This document shows positions 25,644-34,907 of a DNA stretch of 64,000 bases, piece by piece. The stretch lies in assembly GCF_023516615.1 (NCBI RefSeq), contig NZ_JAMGBF010000040.1, positions 43,177-107,176 on the forward strand, written 5' to 3'. The notes beneath the pieces were generated by a model. The model made no database searches. It saw nothing but the letters and a program-made list of their open reading frames with translations, and was not told the origin of the DNA. The position numbers and the translations under genes are program-made. The first letter of the stretch is position 1. The number at the start of each line of letters is the position of its first letter. The DNA is from Streptomyces panaciradicis. GTDB taxonomy: Bacteria; Actinomycetota; Actinomycetes; Streptomycetales; Streptomycetaceae.

Positions 25644-28319
25644 TCACCTGCTGTCGCTCGTGCCGGTGGTCTCCGTCAGAGCCGCGCGGCCCGCCTCCAG
25701 CCGCGCCGCCGGAATCCGGAACGGCGAGCAGGAGACGTAGTCCAGGCCGGCGCGGTGGAAGAAGTGGATCGACTCGGGGTCACCGCCGTGCTCGCCGCAC
25801 ACACCCGTCTCCAGACGGGGGTTGACGGCCCGGCCGGCCTCGACGGCGATCTCCACCAGCCGTCCGACGCCCTCCTGGTCGATCGTCTCGAAGGGCGACA
25901 CCGAGAACACGCCCTTGTCGATGTACAGGGGGAAGAAGGACGCCTCCGCGTCGTCACGGGACAGGCCCCACGTGGTCTGGGTGAGGTCGTTGGTGCCGAA
26001 GGAGAAGAAGTCGGCGGCCTCGGCGATGCGTCCCGCGGTGAGCGCGGCGCGCGGCAGCTCGATCATCGTGCCGATCGGGCAGTCCAGGGTCAGACCGGTC
26101 TCCCGCTGCACCTCGCCGAGCACGGTCTGCGCCTCGTCGCGGGCCAGCCGCAGCTCCTCGACCGTGTCGACCAGCGGGATCATGACCTCGGCGCGCGGGG
26201 TGCCGCCGTCGCGCAGCCGCTGGACCACGGCCTCGGCGATCGCCCGCACCTGCATGGCCATCAGACCGGGCACGGCCAGGCCCAGACGGACGCCGCGCAG
26301 GCCCAGCATCGGGTTCTGCTCGTGCATCCGCTCGACGGCCGCGAGCAGTTCGCGGTCGTGCGGGTCGGGGTGCTCGGTGCGGGCGAGGCGGACGGCGAGT
26401 TCCGTGCGGTCGGGCAGGAACTCGTGCAGCGGCGGGTCGATCAGCCGGATCGTCACCGGCAGCCCGTCCATCGCCTCGAGGATGGCGGTGAAGTCGGCCC
26501 GCTGCAGCGGCAGCAGGGCGTCGAGCGCCCGCTCGCGCGCGGTGTCGTCGCGGGCCAGGATCATCGCCTCGACCAGCGCCCTGCGCTCGCCGAGGAACAT
26601 GTGCTCGGTACGGCACAGGCCGATGCCCTGAGCGCCCAGCGCACGGGCGCGGACGGCGTCCTCGGGGGTGTCGGCGTTGGCGCGGACCTCCAGCCGGCGC
26701 ACCGAGTCGGCGTGGGCGAGGGCGCCCAGGACCGCGTCGGTGAGCGCGTCGGAGGCGGTGGCGGTCTCCAGCGCGCGTCCGACCTCGGACGCGGTCAGCG
26801 GCAGGGCGCCGAGGTGGACGGTGCCCGCGGTGCCGTCGACGGAGACGACGTCGCCCTCGCGGACCACGGTGCCGGACGGAGCGGTGAACTGCCGGGCCAC
26901 CGTGTCGACGGCCAGCTCCTCGGCGCCGCACACGCACACCTTGCCCATGCCGCGGGCGACCACGGCGGCGTGGCTGGTCTTGCCGCCCCGGCTGGTCAGC
27001 ACCGCCTCGGCGGCGATCATGCCGGGCAGGTCGTCGGGGGTGGTCTCTCGGCGGACCAGGACCACGTGCTCGCCGGCCGCGGCACGGCGTACGGCCTCGG
27101 CGGAGTCGAAGACGACGGCTCCCACCGCGGCGCCCGGCGAGGCGGGCACGCCGTGGGCCAGCGGACGGTCGGTGGCCTTGACGTCGAAGCGGGGGAACAT
27201 CAGCCGGGTCAGCTCGGCGCCGTCGACACGGACCAGGGCCTCGTCGGCGGTGATGGTCCTCTCCTCGCGCAGGTCGTGGGCGATGCGGAAGGCGGCCTCG
27301 GCAGTGCGCTTGCCGACACGGGTCTGCAGGACCCACAGCTTGCCGCGCTCCACCGTGAACTCCACGTCGCACAGGTCGCGGTAGTGGTCCTCCAAAGTGT
27401 GCAGGTGCCTGCCGAGATCGGCGTAGGCCTCCGGGTCGAGCTTGCCGAGCTCGCTCAGCGGCAGCGCGTCGCGCACGCCGGCGACGACGTCCTCGCCCTG
27501 CGCGTCGGGCAGGTAGTCGCCGTACCGGCCGCGTTCGCCGGTGGCGGGGTCGCGGGTGAAGGCGACGCCCGTGCCGGAGTCGGAGCCCAGGTTGCCGAAC
27601 ACCATCGCCTGGACGTTGACGGCGGTGCCGAGGTCCTCGGGGATGTGTTCGCGGTGACGGTAGACGCGGGCGCGCTCGGTGTTCCAGGACTCGAAGACCG
27701 CGCGGATGGCGCGGGAGAGCTGGACGGCCGGGTCCTGCGGGAAGTCCTCGCCGGTCTCCTCGCGGATGATGGCCTTGAACTCCTCGGTGAGCCGCTTGAG
27801 GTCGTCGGTGTCGAGGTCGTGGTCGTCCTTCTTCTTGTGCCCGGCCATGGCCTTCTCGAAGAGGTCGCCGTCGACACCCATCACGGTGTGGCCGAACATC
27901 TGGATGAGCCGCCGGTAGGAGTCCCACGCGAACCTCTCCTGCCCGGATGCCTCGGCGAGGCCGGTGACGGAGCGGTCGTTGAGTCCGATGTCGAGGATGG
28001 TGTCCATCATGCCGGGCATGGAGAAACGGGCACCGGAGCGTACGGACACCAGCAGGGGGTCGTCGGCCGCGCCGAGGCTGCGGCCCATGGCCTGCTCCAG
28101 GCCGGCGAGCGCCTGGGCGGCCTCGACGCCGAGCTCGGGCGGCTCCTCGCCGGTCTTGAGGTAGACCTTGCAGGCCTCGGTGGTCACGGTGAATCCGGGC
28201 GGGACGGGCAGACCGATCCGGGTCATCTCGGCGAGTCCGGCTCCCTTGCCGCCGAGCAGGTCGGCCATGTCGCGGCCGCCCTCTGCGAATCGGTACACGT
28301 ACTTCACGGGCGTGCTCAT
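25644..28319 (-). CDS. ppdK: Pyruvate, phosphate dikinase
   Basis: 891 residues, full family length. It interconverts pyruvate + ATP + Pi with phosphoenolpyruvate + AMP + PPi. N-terminal ATP-grasp domain (LLGGKGAGLAEMTRIGLPVPPGFT), the swivelling phosphohistidine site GGKTSHAAVVARGMGKVCV, and the PEP/pyruvate TIM barrel ending in CGEHGGDPESIHFF with the acid/base Cys. Lies 12 bases downstream of a universal stress protein gene, so both are probably transcribed from the promoter at 29302-29337. The reversible reaction lets glycolysis yield extra ATP when PPi is used, consistent with an energy-limited state. Confidence 0.95.
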   Translation of the reverse strand: MSTPVKYVYRFAEGGRDMADLLGGKGAGLAEMTRIGLPVPPGFTVTTEACKVYLKTGEEPPELGVEAAQALAGLEQAMGRSLGAADDPLLVSVRSGARFSMPGMMDTILDIGLNDRSVTGLAEASGQERFAWDSYRRLIQMFGHTVMGVDGDLFEKAMAGHKKKDDHDLDTDDLKRLTEEFKAIIREETGEDFPQDPAVQLSRAIRAVFESWNTERARVYRHREHIPEDLGTAVNVQAMVFGNLGSDSGTGVAFTRDPATGERGRYGDYLPDAQGEDVVAGVRDALPLSELGKLDPEAYADLGRHLHTLEDHYRDLCDVEFTVERGKLWVLQTRVGKRTAEAAFRIAHDLREERTITADEALVRVDGAELTRLMFPRFDVKATDRPLAHGVPASPGAAVGAVVFDSAEAVRRAAAGEHVVLVRRETTPDDLPGMIAAEAVLTSRGGKTSHAAVVARGMGKVCVCGAEELAVDTVARQFTAPSGTVVREGDVVSVDGTAGTVHLGALPLTASEVGRALETATASDALTDAVLGALAHADSVRRLEVRANADTPEDAVRARALGAQGIGLCRTEHMFLGERRALVEAMILARDDTARERALDALLPLQRADFTAILEAMDGLPVTIRLIDPPLHEFLPDRTELAVRLARTEHPDPHDRELLAAVERMHEQNPMLGLRGVRLGLAVPGLMAMQVRAIAEAVVQRLRDGGTPRAEVMIPLVDTVEELRLARDEAQTVLGEVQRETGLTLDCPIGTMIELPRAALTAGRIAEAADFFSFGTNDLTQTTWGLSRDDAEASFFPLYIDKGVFSVSPFETIDQEGVGRLVEIAVEAGRAVNPRLETGVCGEHGGDPESIHFFHRAGLDYVSCSPFRIPAARLEAGRAALTETTGTSDSR

Positions 28320-28331
28320 TGAAGAGGCCTC

Positions 28332-29234
28332 TCAGGCGTGAGGGACGACGGCCACGGGGCAGCCGACGTGGTGGATGGCGGCGTGCGTGACGGGACCGGT
28401 GCGCGGGACCGTCGGGTGTTCGGTGGTGCGGCGGCCGACGACCAGCAGGCTCGCGCCCGAGGCGGCGCGGACCAGCACGGACTGCGGGCGGCCCTCGGTC
28501 ACGGTCTCCACGACCTCGACCTCGGGATACTTGTCACGCCACACCTGGAGCACGGCGCCGAGGAAGCCGAGCCACTCCCCGGGCCGCTCGGACTCGGCGA
28601 CCAGTCCGAGATCGCCCGGGCCGAGGCCGATCGCGGAGGGCTGCTGCCAGGCGTGGACGGCCTTCAGGCGCGCACCGCGCGTCCGGGCCGCCTCGAAGGC
28701 GAACTCGATCACGTCGTCGCAGGGGTCGTTCAGGTCGATGCCGAGGACGACGTCGCGGTACCCGGTCTCCTCGGACGCCCGGCCGTCGGGCCCCGGAAGG
28801 TGCTCGTCGGCGGCTTCCTCGTCCGCCCGGACCAGGACGACGGGGCCTGCGGCCCGCGCCACCACGCCGAGGGCCACGGAGCCGACCAGGAATCCGGTGA
28901 AGCCGCTGAGACCGCGCGAGCCCAGCACCAGCAGGTCGGCTCCTTCGGCTGCCTTCAGCAGGGCGGCCGTCGCGGGTCCCTCGACCTGCTCGTCCTCGAC
29001 CTTGACGCCCGGACAGACACGGCGGACACGTTGCTCGGCGTCCCGCAGGGCGCGGCGGGCCAGGAACCGCTGGGCGGCCGTGGGATGCTCGCCCTCGTCC
29101 TGGCGCGGACCCCAGTTCCATGCGTGCACGAGCCGCAGCGGCCGGTCTCGGCGGGCCGCCTCCCGGGCGGCCCACTCTGCGGCGGCGAGACTCTCGGCGG
29201 AGCCGTCGACTCCGGCGATGACGGGCGGAAGCAT
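28332..29234 (-). CDS. Universal stress protein, two UspA domains
   Basis: 300 residues from ATG at 29234 with GGAGGTG seven bases upstream. First UspA domain (residues 1-145) has the ATP-binding signature VLGSRGLSGFTGFLVGSVALG. The second keeps VVGRRTTEHP but lacks the G-x9-G(S/T) pattern, so only the first probably binds ATP. Tandem Usp proteins of this type are members of the DosR dormancy regulon in mycobacteria. First gene of a probable operon with ppdK; divergent from another Usp gene. Confidence 0.92.
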   Translation of the reverse strand: MLPPVIAGVDGSAESLAAAEWAAREAARRDRPLRLVHAWNWGPRQDEGEHPTAAQRFLARRALRDAEQRVRRVCPGVKVEDEQVEGPATAALLKAAEGADLLVLGSRGLSGFTGFLVGSVALGVVARAAGPVVLVRADEEAADEHLPGPDGRASEETGYRDVVLGIDLNDPCDDVIEFAFEAARTRGARLKAVHAWQQPSAIGLGPGDLGLVAESERPGEWLGFLGAVLQVWRDKYPEVEVVETVTEGRPQSVLVRAASGASLLVVGRRTTEHPTVPRTGPVTHAAIHHVGCPVAVVPHA

Positions 29235-29301
29235 GTGCGCACCTCCAGCGCTCGAACTGCTCCTCGGTCCCAGCGTGGTCCCCTGCCCGGGGCGGCGATA
29301 T

Positions 29302-29337
29302 GGGCCGCCGGGTCTTCGGGCGGGGACCGTTCGGCCC
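29302..29337. promoter_or_regulatory. Tandem GGnCCGnnCGGnCC boxes between divergent usp genes
   Basis: Strong box GGACCGTTCGGCCC at 29324-29337 and a weaker one, GGGCCGCCGGGTCT, at 29302-29315; centres 22 bp apart. They lie between the uspA-ppdK operon (minus) and the plus-strand usp gene. Confidence 0.6.
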
Positions 29338-29399
29338 TCTGTCGCGGGCGGCGTCCGGCGGGCACGGTGGGGGTCCGGCGGACGGAAAGGGGACACGGC

Positions 29400-30044
29400 A
29401 TGGGGTGTGTGGTCGTCGCGCGTGACGACGGTTCCGCGGCGGGACGGGCCGCGGTGGCATGGGCCGAACGGGAGGCCCGGCTGCGCGGGCTGACTCTGTC
29501 CTCGGACGACCTCGCCGAGCCCCACCGGGTGGGCCGGGACGTGGAGTTGGTGGTACGGCCATGCCCTGCGGCGGACACGGACGGCACCGTGACCGCGGTG
29601 CCGGGCCGGCCCGTCGTCTTCGTGCCGGGCGCCCCGGACAGGCTGCCCGGGAGGGTGGCGGTTGGCGTCGACGGACGGAACCCGGCACAGGCCGCGCTCC
29701 GCTTCGCCTTCGAGTCGGCGCGGCTGCGCGGTGCGGAACTGCACGCGGTGCACGCCTGGACGCTGCCCGCCGAGGCCGCCGGGACGCCGTTCGCCGTGCC
29801 CGAGGGGGACCGTGCGCGGTGGGAGGACCAGGAGGTGCAGCTGCTGTCCGACGCCCTGCGCCCGTGGCGGGCCGGACACCCGGACGTCGAGGTGTGGCCG
29901 GACGTCCTGTGCTTCCCCCCGTCCCACGCCCTCACCCACGCCTCCACGACCGCCGGCCTCCTGGTCCTCGGCCACCACACGGGCCACACGGCGTCGGCAC
30001 TCCTGCGCAGGGTCCACTGCGCGGTGGCAGTGGTGGCCGACTGA
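29400..30044 (+). CDS. Universal stress protein, degenerate N-terminal half
   Basis: 214 residues from ATG at 29400 after GGAAAGGGGA. Residues 80-214 form one UspA domain (RVAVGVDGRNPAQAALRFAFESARLRG), while the first 80 residues look like a shortened UspA domain retaining only MGCVVVARDDGSAAGRAAVAWAERE and a stray strand. The nucleotide signature is eroded in both (LVLGHHTGHTASALLRRV). Likely a non-ATP-binding Usp. Divergent from uspA-ppdK and followed 80 bases later by the hydrogenase maturation unit. Confidence 0.85.
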   Translation: MGCVVVARDDGSAAGRAAVAWAEREARLRGLTLSSDDLAEPHRVGRDVELVVRPCPAADTDGTVTAVPGRPVVFVPGAPDRLPGRVAVGVDGRNPAQAALRFAFESARLRGAELHAVHAWTLPAEAAGTPFAVPEGDRARWEDQEVQLLSDALRPWRAGHPDVEVWPDVLCFPPSHALTHASTTAGLLVLGHHTGHTASALLRRVHCAVAVVAD

Positions 30045-30051
30045 CGTGCTG

Positions 30052-30087
30052 GGGAGGGTCGGCCCGGTGTGCGGGTCCGTTCGGCCC
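30052..30087 (+). promoter_or_regulatory. Tandem GGnCCGnnCGGnCC boxes before the hydrogenase maturation genes
   Basis: GGGAGGGTCGGCCC at 30052-30065 and GGTCCGTTCGGCCC at 30074-30087, centres 22 bp apart; the second ends 37 bases before the protease start. Confidence 0.65.
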
Positions 30088-30124
30088 ATGCCGGGGAGGG
30101 GTGCGGCGAACCACCGTGAGGGGC

Positions 30125-30613
30125 ATGAGGACTCGCACGGGTATCGCCGTGATCGGCGTCGGCAACGAGTTCCGGCGCGACGACGGCGTGGGCTGGGCCG
30201 TGGTCGCGCGTCTGAAGGAGCGGGCGGCGGACCACCCGCTGCCCGCCGGCACGGTGTTCGCCACCTGCGACGGCGACCCCGGGCGGCTGATCGGCCTGTG
30301 GGAGGGCGCCCGGCTCGCCGTGGTCGTGGACGCGGCGCACGCCCACCCCGGCACCCCCGGCCGCGTGCACCGCCTCGAACTCGACGCAGGGCACATCGCA
30401 CCGCCGTCCGCGACCAGCTCGCACGGGCTGGGGCTGGGCGAGGCCGTCGAGCTGGCCCGCGTTCTCGGCCTGCTGCCGGAACATCTCGTCGTCTACGCCG
30501 TCGAGGGCGCCGACAGCGACTTCGGCACCGGCCTGTCCGCCGCCGTCGCGGCCGCCGTAGAGCCCCTCGTGGCGGCGGTCGAGGACGAGATCACGGCCGG
30601 GAGCGGGACATGA
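30125..30613 (+). CDS. Hydrogenase maturation protease (HycI/HyaD family)
   Basis: 162 residues from ATG at 30125 (GAGG just upstream). It removes the C-terminal tail of the NiFe large subunit after nickel insertion. The family pattern is clear: VIGVGNEFRRDDGVGWAVV with the nickel-sensing Glu, VVVDAAHAH and SSHGLGLGEAVELA with the conserved His. The matching substrate is encoded at 36461-37822, whose product carries a 19-residue tail after DPCISCSTH. Overlaps hypF by four bases. Confidence 0.92.
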   Translation: MRTRTGIAVIGVGNEFRRDDGVGWAVVARLKERAADHPLPAGTVFATCDGDPGRLIGLWEGARLAVVVDAAHAHPGTPGRVHRLELDAGHIAPPSATSSHGLGLGEAVELARVLGLLPEHLVVYAVEGADSDFGTGLSAAVAAAVEPLVAAVEDEITAGSGT

Positions 30614-32895
30614 CCGTACGGCGCTTCCAGGTGGAAGGCATCGTCCAGGGCGTCGGCTTCCGGCCGTTCGTGTACCGCACCGCGTCCGCGCTGGGCCTGG
30701 ACGGCTGGGTGGCCAACGTCGACGGGCACGTGGAGGGCGAGGTCGCGGGCCCGTGCCGGGACATCGAGGAGTTCGCGGACCGCCTGCGCACGGACGCCCC
30801 GGCCCTGGCGCGGGTGCGCCGGATCCGGCTGAGCGACGACGCCCGGGCGTATCTGCCCGCCGGCTTCCGGGTCCGGCACAGTCCGCCCGGCGACCCGGAC
30901 GCCGCGCCCCGCGAGATCCCCCCGGACGCGGCGATCTGCGACGCCTGCCTGCGCGAGCTGCGCGACCCGGCCGACCGCCGGCACCGCTACCCGTTCATCA
31001 ACTGCACGGACTGCGGCCCGCGGGCCTCGATCATCGAGGACCTGCCCTACGACCGGGTCCGCACCACCATGCGGCACTTCCCGCTGTGCGCGGACTGCGC
31101 CGCCGAGTACGCCGACCCGGCCGACCGCCGCTTCCACGCCGAACCCGTCGCCTGCCCAGTCTGCGGGCCGCGGCTGGCCTGGGACGAACTGCGCGGCGAG
31201 GAGGCGCTCCGGTCGGCCGTGAAGACGGTCGCCGACGGCGGGATCGTCGCGCTGAAGGGCCTGGGCGGCTACCAACTGGTGTGCGACGCGGGCGAGTCCG
31301 CGGCCGTAGCGGAACTGCGGCGGCGCAAGCGCCGTCCCGCGAAGCCCTTCGCCGTGATGGTCCCCGACCTGCCCACGGCGGACCGGCTGGCCCGCGTCGG
31401 CGCCACCGAGCGGGCCGCGCTGGCCTCCCCGGAGCGCCCCGTGGTGCTGCTGGCCCGGCGCAGCCGGCACGGCGCTCCCCCGCTGGCGGCCGAGGTGCAC
31501 CCGGGTCTGGCCCGCGTCGGCCTGTTCCTGCCCACGACCGGTCTGCACCACCTGCTGCTGGACGAACTCGCCCGCCCGCTCGTGGTCACCAGCGGCAACC
31601 TCAGCGACGAGCCGCTCTGCATCGACGACGCCGAGGCACGGCACGCGCTCGCCGGTGTCGCCGACGGCTTCCTCACCCACGACCGGTCCATCCGCTCCCG
31701 CTACGACGACTCCGTCGTGCAGTTCGCCGGACGGACCCGGATCACGGTGCGCCGTGCCCGCGGCCTCGCCCCCGCTCCCCTGCCGCTGCGCGCCGAGCGG
31801 CCGGTCGCCGGGGTGGGCGCCCAGCTCAAGCACACGTTCACGCTGGCCGCCGACGGCCGCGCCCACCTCGGGCCGCACACCGGCGACCTGGCGGACGTCA
31901 CGACGCACGACGCGTTCGTGGCGTCGTACGAACACCTCAAGCGGCTGACCGGCATCGAGCCCGCCGTCCTCGCCCACGACCTGCACCCGGGCTATCTGTC
32001 GACCCGCTGGGCGAAGGAGCAGCCGGTGCGGCGGATCGCGGTGCAGCATCATCACGCGCACGTCGCCGCGTGCGCGGCCGAGCACGGGGTGCGCGGCCCG
32101 TTCATCGGGGTCGCCTACGACGGCCTGGGGCTCGGCGACGACGGAACCCTGTGGGGCGGCGAGATCCTCGTCGCGGGCCTCGGCGGCTACCGCCGTGTCG
32201 GCAGGTTCGCGACCGCGCCGCTGCCGGGCGGCGACTCGTCGGTGCGCCACCCCTCCCGTACGGCCCTGGGCCTGCTGCTCGGCGGGGAGACACTCGGCTC
32301 CCCGCGGCCGTACCCCTGGCTGACCCGGCCCTTCACCGAACGGCTCGACCCGGCCGAGGTGGTCGCGGTACGGGCCATGGTGGCCCGGGACGTCAACTGC
32401 CCGCGCGCCTCCAGCGCCGGACGGCTCTTCGACGCGGTCGCCTCCCTGCTGGGACTGTGCGACCGGACCGGATACGAGGGCGAGGCGGCTGTCCTGCTCG
32501 AGACGGCGGCCGGTGATCTGCACGCGGTGCCGCTGGCCCATCGGATCGTGCGGGCGCAGGGCCTGTGGGTGTACGACCCCACGCCGACCGTCGCGGACCT
32601 GCTGCGGCGGCGGCTGGACGGGGAACCGGTTCAGAACCTGGCAGCGGCCTTCCATCTGACGCTCGGGATCGTCACCGCGGAGCTGGTCGCCCAGGTGGTG
32701 GCCGACGGCGCGCCGCACACGGTGTGTCTGGGAGGCGGTTGCTTCGTCAACCGCCGGCTGCTGACCGAGGTGAAGCGGCGCCTGCACGCGCAGGGGCTGC
32801 GGGTGCTGGTCGGCGGCGAGGTGCCGGTCGGGGACGGCGGGATCAGTTACGGACAGGCGGCGGTCGCGGCGGCGCGGCTGGGCGCGAAGGGATGA
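30610..32895 (+). CDS. hypF: Carbamoyltransferase HypF
   Basis: 761 residues, full length. It makes the thiocarboxamide on HypE that becomes the CN ligands of the NiFe site. Domains in order: acylphosphatase (VEGIVQGVGFRPFVYR, residues 1-90), two zinc fingers (CDACLRELRD/NCTDCGP and CADCAAEY/CPVCGP, about 110-185), YrdC-like domain (GGIVALKGLGGYQLVCDA, about 200-380) and Kae1-like carbamoyltransferase with HHHAHVAAC and GGGCFVNRRL. ATGA overlap with the protease gene and a six-base gap to hypC indicate one transcript. Confidence 0.96.
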   Translation: MTVRRFQVEGIVQGVGFRPFVYRTASALGLDGWVANVDGHVEGEVAGPCRDIEEFADRLRTDAPALARVRRIRLSDDARAYLPAGFRVRHSPPGDPDAAPREIPPDAAICDACLRELRDPADRRHRYPFINCTDCGPRASIIEDLPYDRVRTTMRHFPLCADCAAEYADPADRRFHAEPVACPVCGPRLAWDELRGEEALRSAVKTVADGGIVALKGLGGYQLVCDAGESAAVAELRRRKRRPAKPFAVMVPDLPTADRLARVGATERAALASPERPVVLLARRSRHGAPPLAAEVHPGLARVGLFLPTTGLHHLLLDELARPLVVTSGNLSDEPLCIDDAEARHALAGVADGFLTHDRSIRSRYDDSVVQFAGRTRITVRRARGLAPAPLPLRAERPVAGVGAQLKHTFTLAADGRAHLGPHTGDLADVTTHDAFVASYEHLKRLTGIEPAVLAHDLHPGYLSTRWAKEQPVRRIAVQHHHAHVAACAAEHGVRGPFIGVAYDGLGLGDDGTLWGGEILVAGLGGYRRVGRFATAPLPGGDSSVRHPSRTALGLLLGGETLGSPRPYPWLTRPFTERLDPAEVVAVRAMVARDVNCPRASSAGRLFDAVASLLGLCDRTGYEGEAAVLLETAAGDLHAVPLAHRIVRAQGLWVYDPTPTVADLLRRRLDGEPVQNLAAAFHLTLGIVTAELVAQVVADGAPHTVCLGGGCFVNRRLLTEVKRRLHAQGLRVLVGGEVPVGDGGISYGQAAVAAARLGAKG

Positions 32896-32901
32896 GGGCG
32901 G

Positions 32902-33159
32902 ATGTGCCTGGGGATTCCGGGGCGGGTCGTGGAGGTGCACGACGACGCCGGACTGCGGATGGCGACGGTGGACTTCGGCGGCGTACGCCGTGAGGTCTGC
33001 CTGAGCTGCACGCCGGACGCGGACGTGGGGACGTACGTCATCGTGCACGTCGGTTTCGCGATCACGGAGGTCGACGAGGCGGAGGCCCGGCGGACGCTGG
33101 ACGTGCTGCGGGCGATGGCGGGAGCGGTCGAGGGCGAGCTGGGTGAAGCCCTGCCCTAG
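32902..33159 (+). CDS. hypC: Hydrogenase assembly chaperone HypC
   Basis: 85 residues starting with the invariant MCLGIPGRV, whose Cys2 binds the Fe(CN)2CO intermediate. The small beta-barrel continues through MATVDFGGVRREVCLSCTPD and VGTYVIVHVGFAI, with a C-terminal helix carrying the DEAEARRTLDVL segment. It delivers the iron cofactor from HypD to the large subunit precursor. Last gene of the first hydrogenase transcript segment; 147 bases separate it from hydB and hold a second set of regulatory boxes. Confidence 0.95.
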   Translation: MCLGIPGRVVEVHDDAGLRMATVDFGGVRREVCLSCTPDADVGTYVIVHVGFAITEVDEAEARRTLDVLRAMAGAVEGELGEALP

Positions 33160-33195
33160 GACGGGCCCAGGGGTTCGGGTCGTCCCAGGGGCGAG

Positions 33196-33231
33196 GACCC
33201 GGTCGGCTCGGGCGGGAGGGCCGGTCGGCCC
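33196..33231 (+). promoter_or_regulatory. Tandem boxes before the hydrogenase structural genes
   Basis: GACCCGGTCGGCTC (33196-33209, weaker) and GGGCCGGTCGGCCC (33218-33231, near perfect), centres 22 bp apart, 75 bases upstream of the hydB start. They indicate an internal promoter of the hydrogenase locus. Confidence 0.6.
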
Positions 33232-33306
33232 CTGCCACGGGCGTGCCTCCCCGACCCAATCTGAAAGTGGATCCGTACGACCCGCCTTTCGACGAGGAGG
33301 ACCGTC

Positions 33307-34443
33307 ATGACCGCCACCGCAGCGCCGGCCGTGCTCGACCGGAAGGGCCTGGACGCCTTGGTCGCGGCACTGGTGGCACAAGGGCGGACCGTCGTCGGAC
33401 CGACCGTCCGCGACGGGGCGGTCGTCCTGGCGGAGCTGACCTCCGCGGACGCCCTGCCCTTCGGCTGGGGGGTCGAGCTGGAGGCCGGGCGGTACCGGCT
33501 CGTGCGCCGGGAGGACGGCGCCGCCTTCGCGCACAGCGCGGGGCCGCAGTCCTGGAAGAACTTCCTGCACCCGCCGCGGGAGCGGCTGTGGAGCGCCGAC
33601 CGGAAGCCGGACGGCGAGGTCGTCTTCGGCGCGGAGGAGCCGGCCGACCCGTCGTACGCCTTCCTCGGCGTGCGGCCCTGTGATCTGCGGGCCATCGCGA
33701 TCCAGGACCGGGTGCTGACCGGGGGGCGGTTCGAGGACTCCGGCTACGGCAGGCGGCGCTCCGGGGCGCTGCTGATCGCCGCCGAGTGCACCGAGCCCGG
33801 CGCCACCTGCTTCTGCGTCTCCACGGGGGGCGGGCCCGCCGCCGACCCGGGATACGACCTGGCGCTGACCGAGGTCGTGGACGAGCACGGGCACCGGTTC
33901 CTGGTGCGGGTGGGCAGCGAGGAGGGCGCCCGGCTGCTGGAGCAGGTGCCGCATCGCGCGGCCGACCCGGTCACCGAGGACACCGCCCGGGCCTCGGTGG
34001 AAGGCGCCCGGGACCGTATGGGGCGCTCGCTGCCGCCGGTCGACCTGCACACGCTGATGGGTTCGAGCCTGGACGCCGACCGCTGGAACGACGTCGCCGA
34101 GCGCTGTCTGACCTGCGGCAACTGCACCATGGTGTGCCCGACCTGCTTCTGCACCACCACGGAGGAGGTTACCGACCTGACCGGTGACCACACCGAGCGC
34201 TGGCAGCGCTGGGACTCCTGCTTCGACCTGGACTTCTCCTATCTGCACGGCGGGCCGGTGCGCCGTTCGGCCCGCAGCCGCTACCGGCAGTGGCTCACGC
34301 ACAAACTGTCCACCTGGCACGACCAGTTCGGCACCTCGGGGTGCGTGGGCTGCGGGCGCTGCATCGCCTGGTGCCCGGTCGGCATCGACATCACCGAGGA
34401 AGTGGCCGCGCTCAAGGCCGAATCCGAAACGGAGACCGACTGA
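33307..34443 (+). CDS. hydB: Hydrogenase beta subunit, two [4Fe-4S] clusters (HydB-like)
   Basis: 378 residues. Iron-sulfur electron-transfer subunit of group 3b NiFe hydrogenases (Pyrococcus sulfhydrogenase beta type). The C-terminal third holds [16 protein letters not shown] at about residue 267 and [12 protein letters not shown] at about 346. An upstream [19 protein letters not shown] and [11 protein letters not shown] region belongs to the same family, also seen in anaerobic sulfite reductase A subunits. It passes electrons between the flavin subunit and the small subunit. ATG is preceded by GAGGAGG. Its stop overlaps the ATG of the embedded cNMP-binding gene. Confidence 0.92.
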   Translation: MTATAAPAVLDRKGLDALVAALVAQGRTVVGPTVRDGAVVLAELTSADALPFGWGVELEAGRYRLVRREDGAAFAHSAGPQSWKNFLHPPRERLWSADRKPDGEVVFGAEEPADPSYAFLGVRPCDLRAIAIQDRVLTGGRFEDSGYGRRRSGALLIAAECTEPGATCFCVSTGGGPAADPGYDLALTEVVDEHGHRFLVRVGSEEGARLLEQVPHRAADPVTEDTARASVEGARDRMGRSLPPVDLHTLMGSSLDADRWNDVAERCLTCGNCTMVCPTCFCTTTEEVTDLTGDHTERWQRWDSCFDLDFSYLHGGPVRRSARSRYRQWLTHKLSTWHDQFGTSGCVGCGRCIAWCPVGIDITEEVAALKAESETETD

Positions 34444-34907
34444 TGCCCCCCTCGATCGCCCTGCGCATGAACCACGCTCTGCCCGCCGAGCACCGCGAGC
34501 GGCTGCTGCGCATCGGCCGTGAGGCCGAGTTCCCGCAGGGCGCCCGTCTCTTCGAGGAAGGCGGGCACGCCGACCGCTTCTGGATCGTCCGCAGCGGGAC
34601 GGTCGCCCTCGACATGCACGTGCCGGGCCGCCGGCCGCCGGTCATCGAGACCATCGGCACCGGTGACCTCGTCGGCTGGTCCTGGCTGTACGAACCGTTC
34701 GTGTGGCAGCTCGGCGCGGGAGCCGTGACGGCGCTGCGGGCCTACGAGTTCGACGCGGTCGCCGTCCGTCTGATGTGCCTGAACGACGCCGAGTTCGGGC
34801 GCGCGGTCGAGCACTGGGTGGGCCGGGTGCTGGCGCACCGGCTCAACGCGGCGCGCGCCCGGCTCGTCGACCTCTACGGCATCTACGAGACGAAGGAAGA
34901 GCGATGA
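34443..34907 (+). CDS. Stand-alone cyclic-nucleotide-binding (CRP-like sensor) protein
   Basis: 154 residues from ATG at 34443 that overlaps the hydB stop by one base. A single cNMP-binding jelly roll: [21 protein letters not shown], the phosphate-cassette region [18 protein letters not shown] and a C-terminal helix ending in LVDLYGIYE. There is no helix-turn-helix domain, so it cannot act as a classical CRP/FNR regulator. The Glu-Arg pair of cAMP-binding cassettes is not evident, so the ligand is open. It may bind the hydrogenase subunits as an allosteric module. A close paralog is at 56124-56588. Confidence 0.85.
   Translation: MPPSIALRMNHALPAEHRERLLRIGREAEFPQGARLFEEGGHADRFWIVRSGTVALDMHVPGRRPPVIETIGTGDLVGWSWLYEPFVWQLGAGAVTALRAYEFDAVAVRLMCLNDAEFGRAVEHWVGRVLAHRLNAARARLVDLYGIYETKEER

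Noticed and set aside
30493..34320. Very long open frame (1275 codons) on the minus strand across the hydrogenase genes
   Set aside because: GC-rich antisense shadow: no domain motifs, and hypF, hypC and hydB on the plus strand have clear conserved residues.
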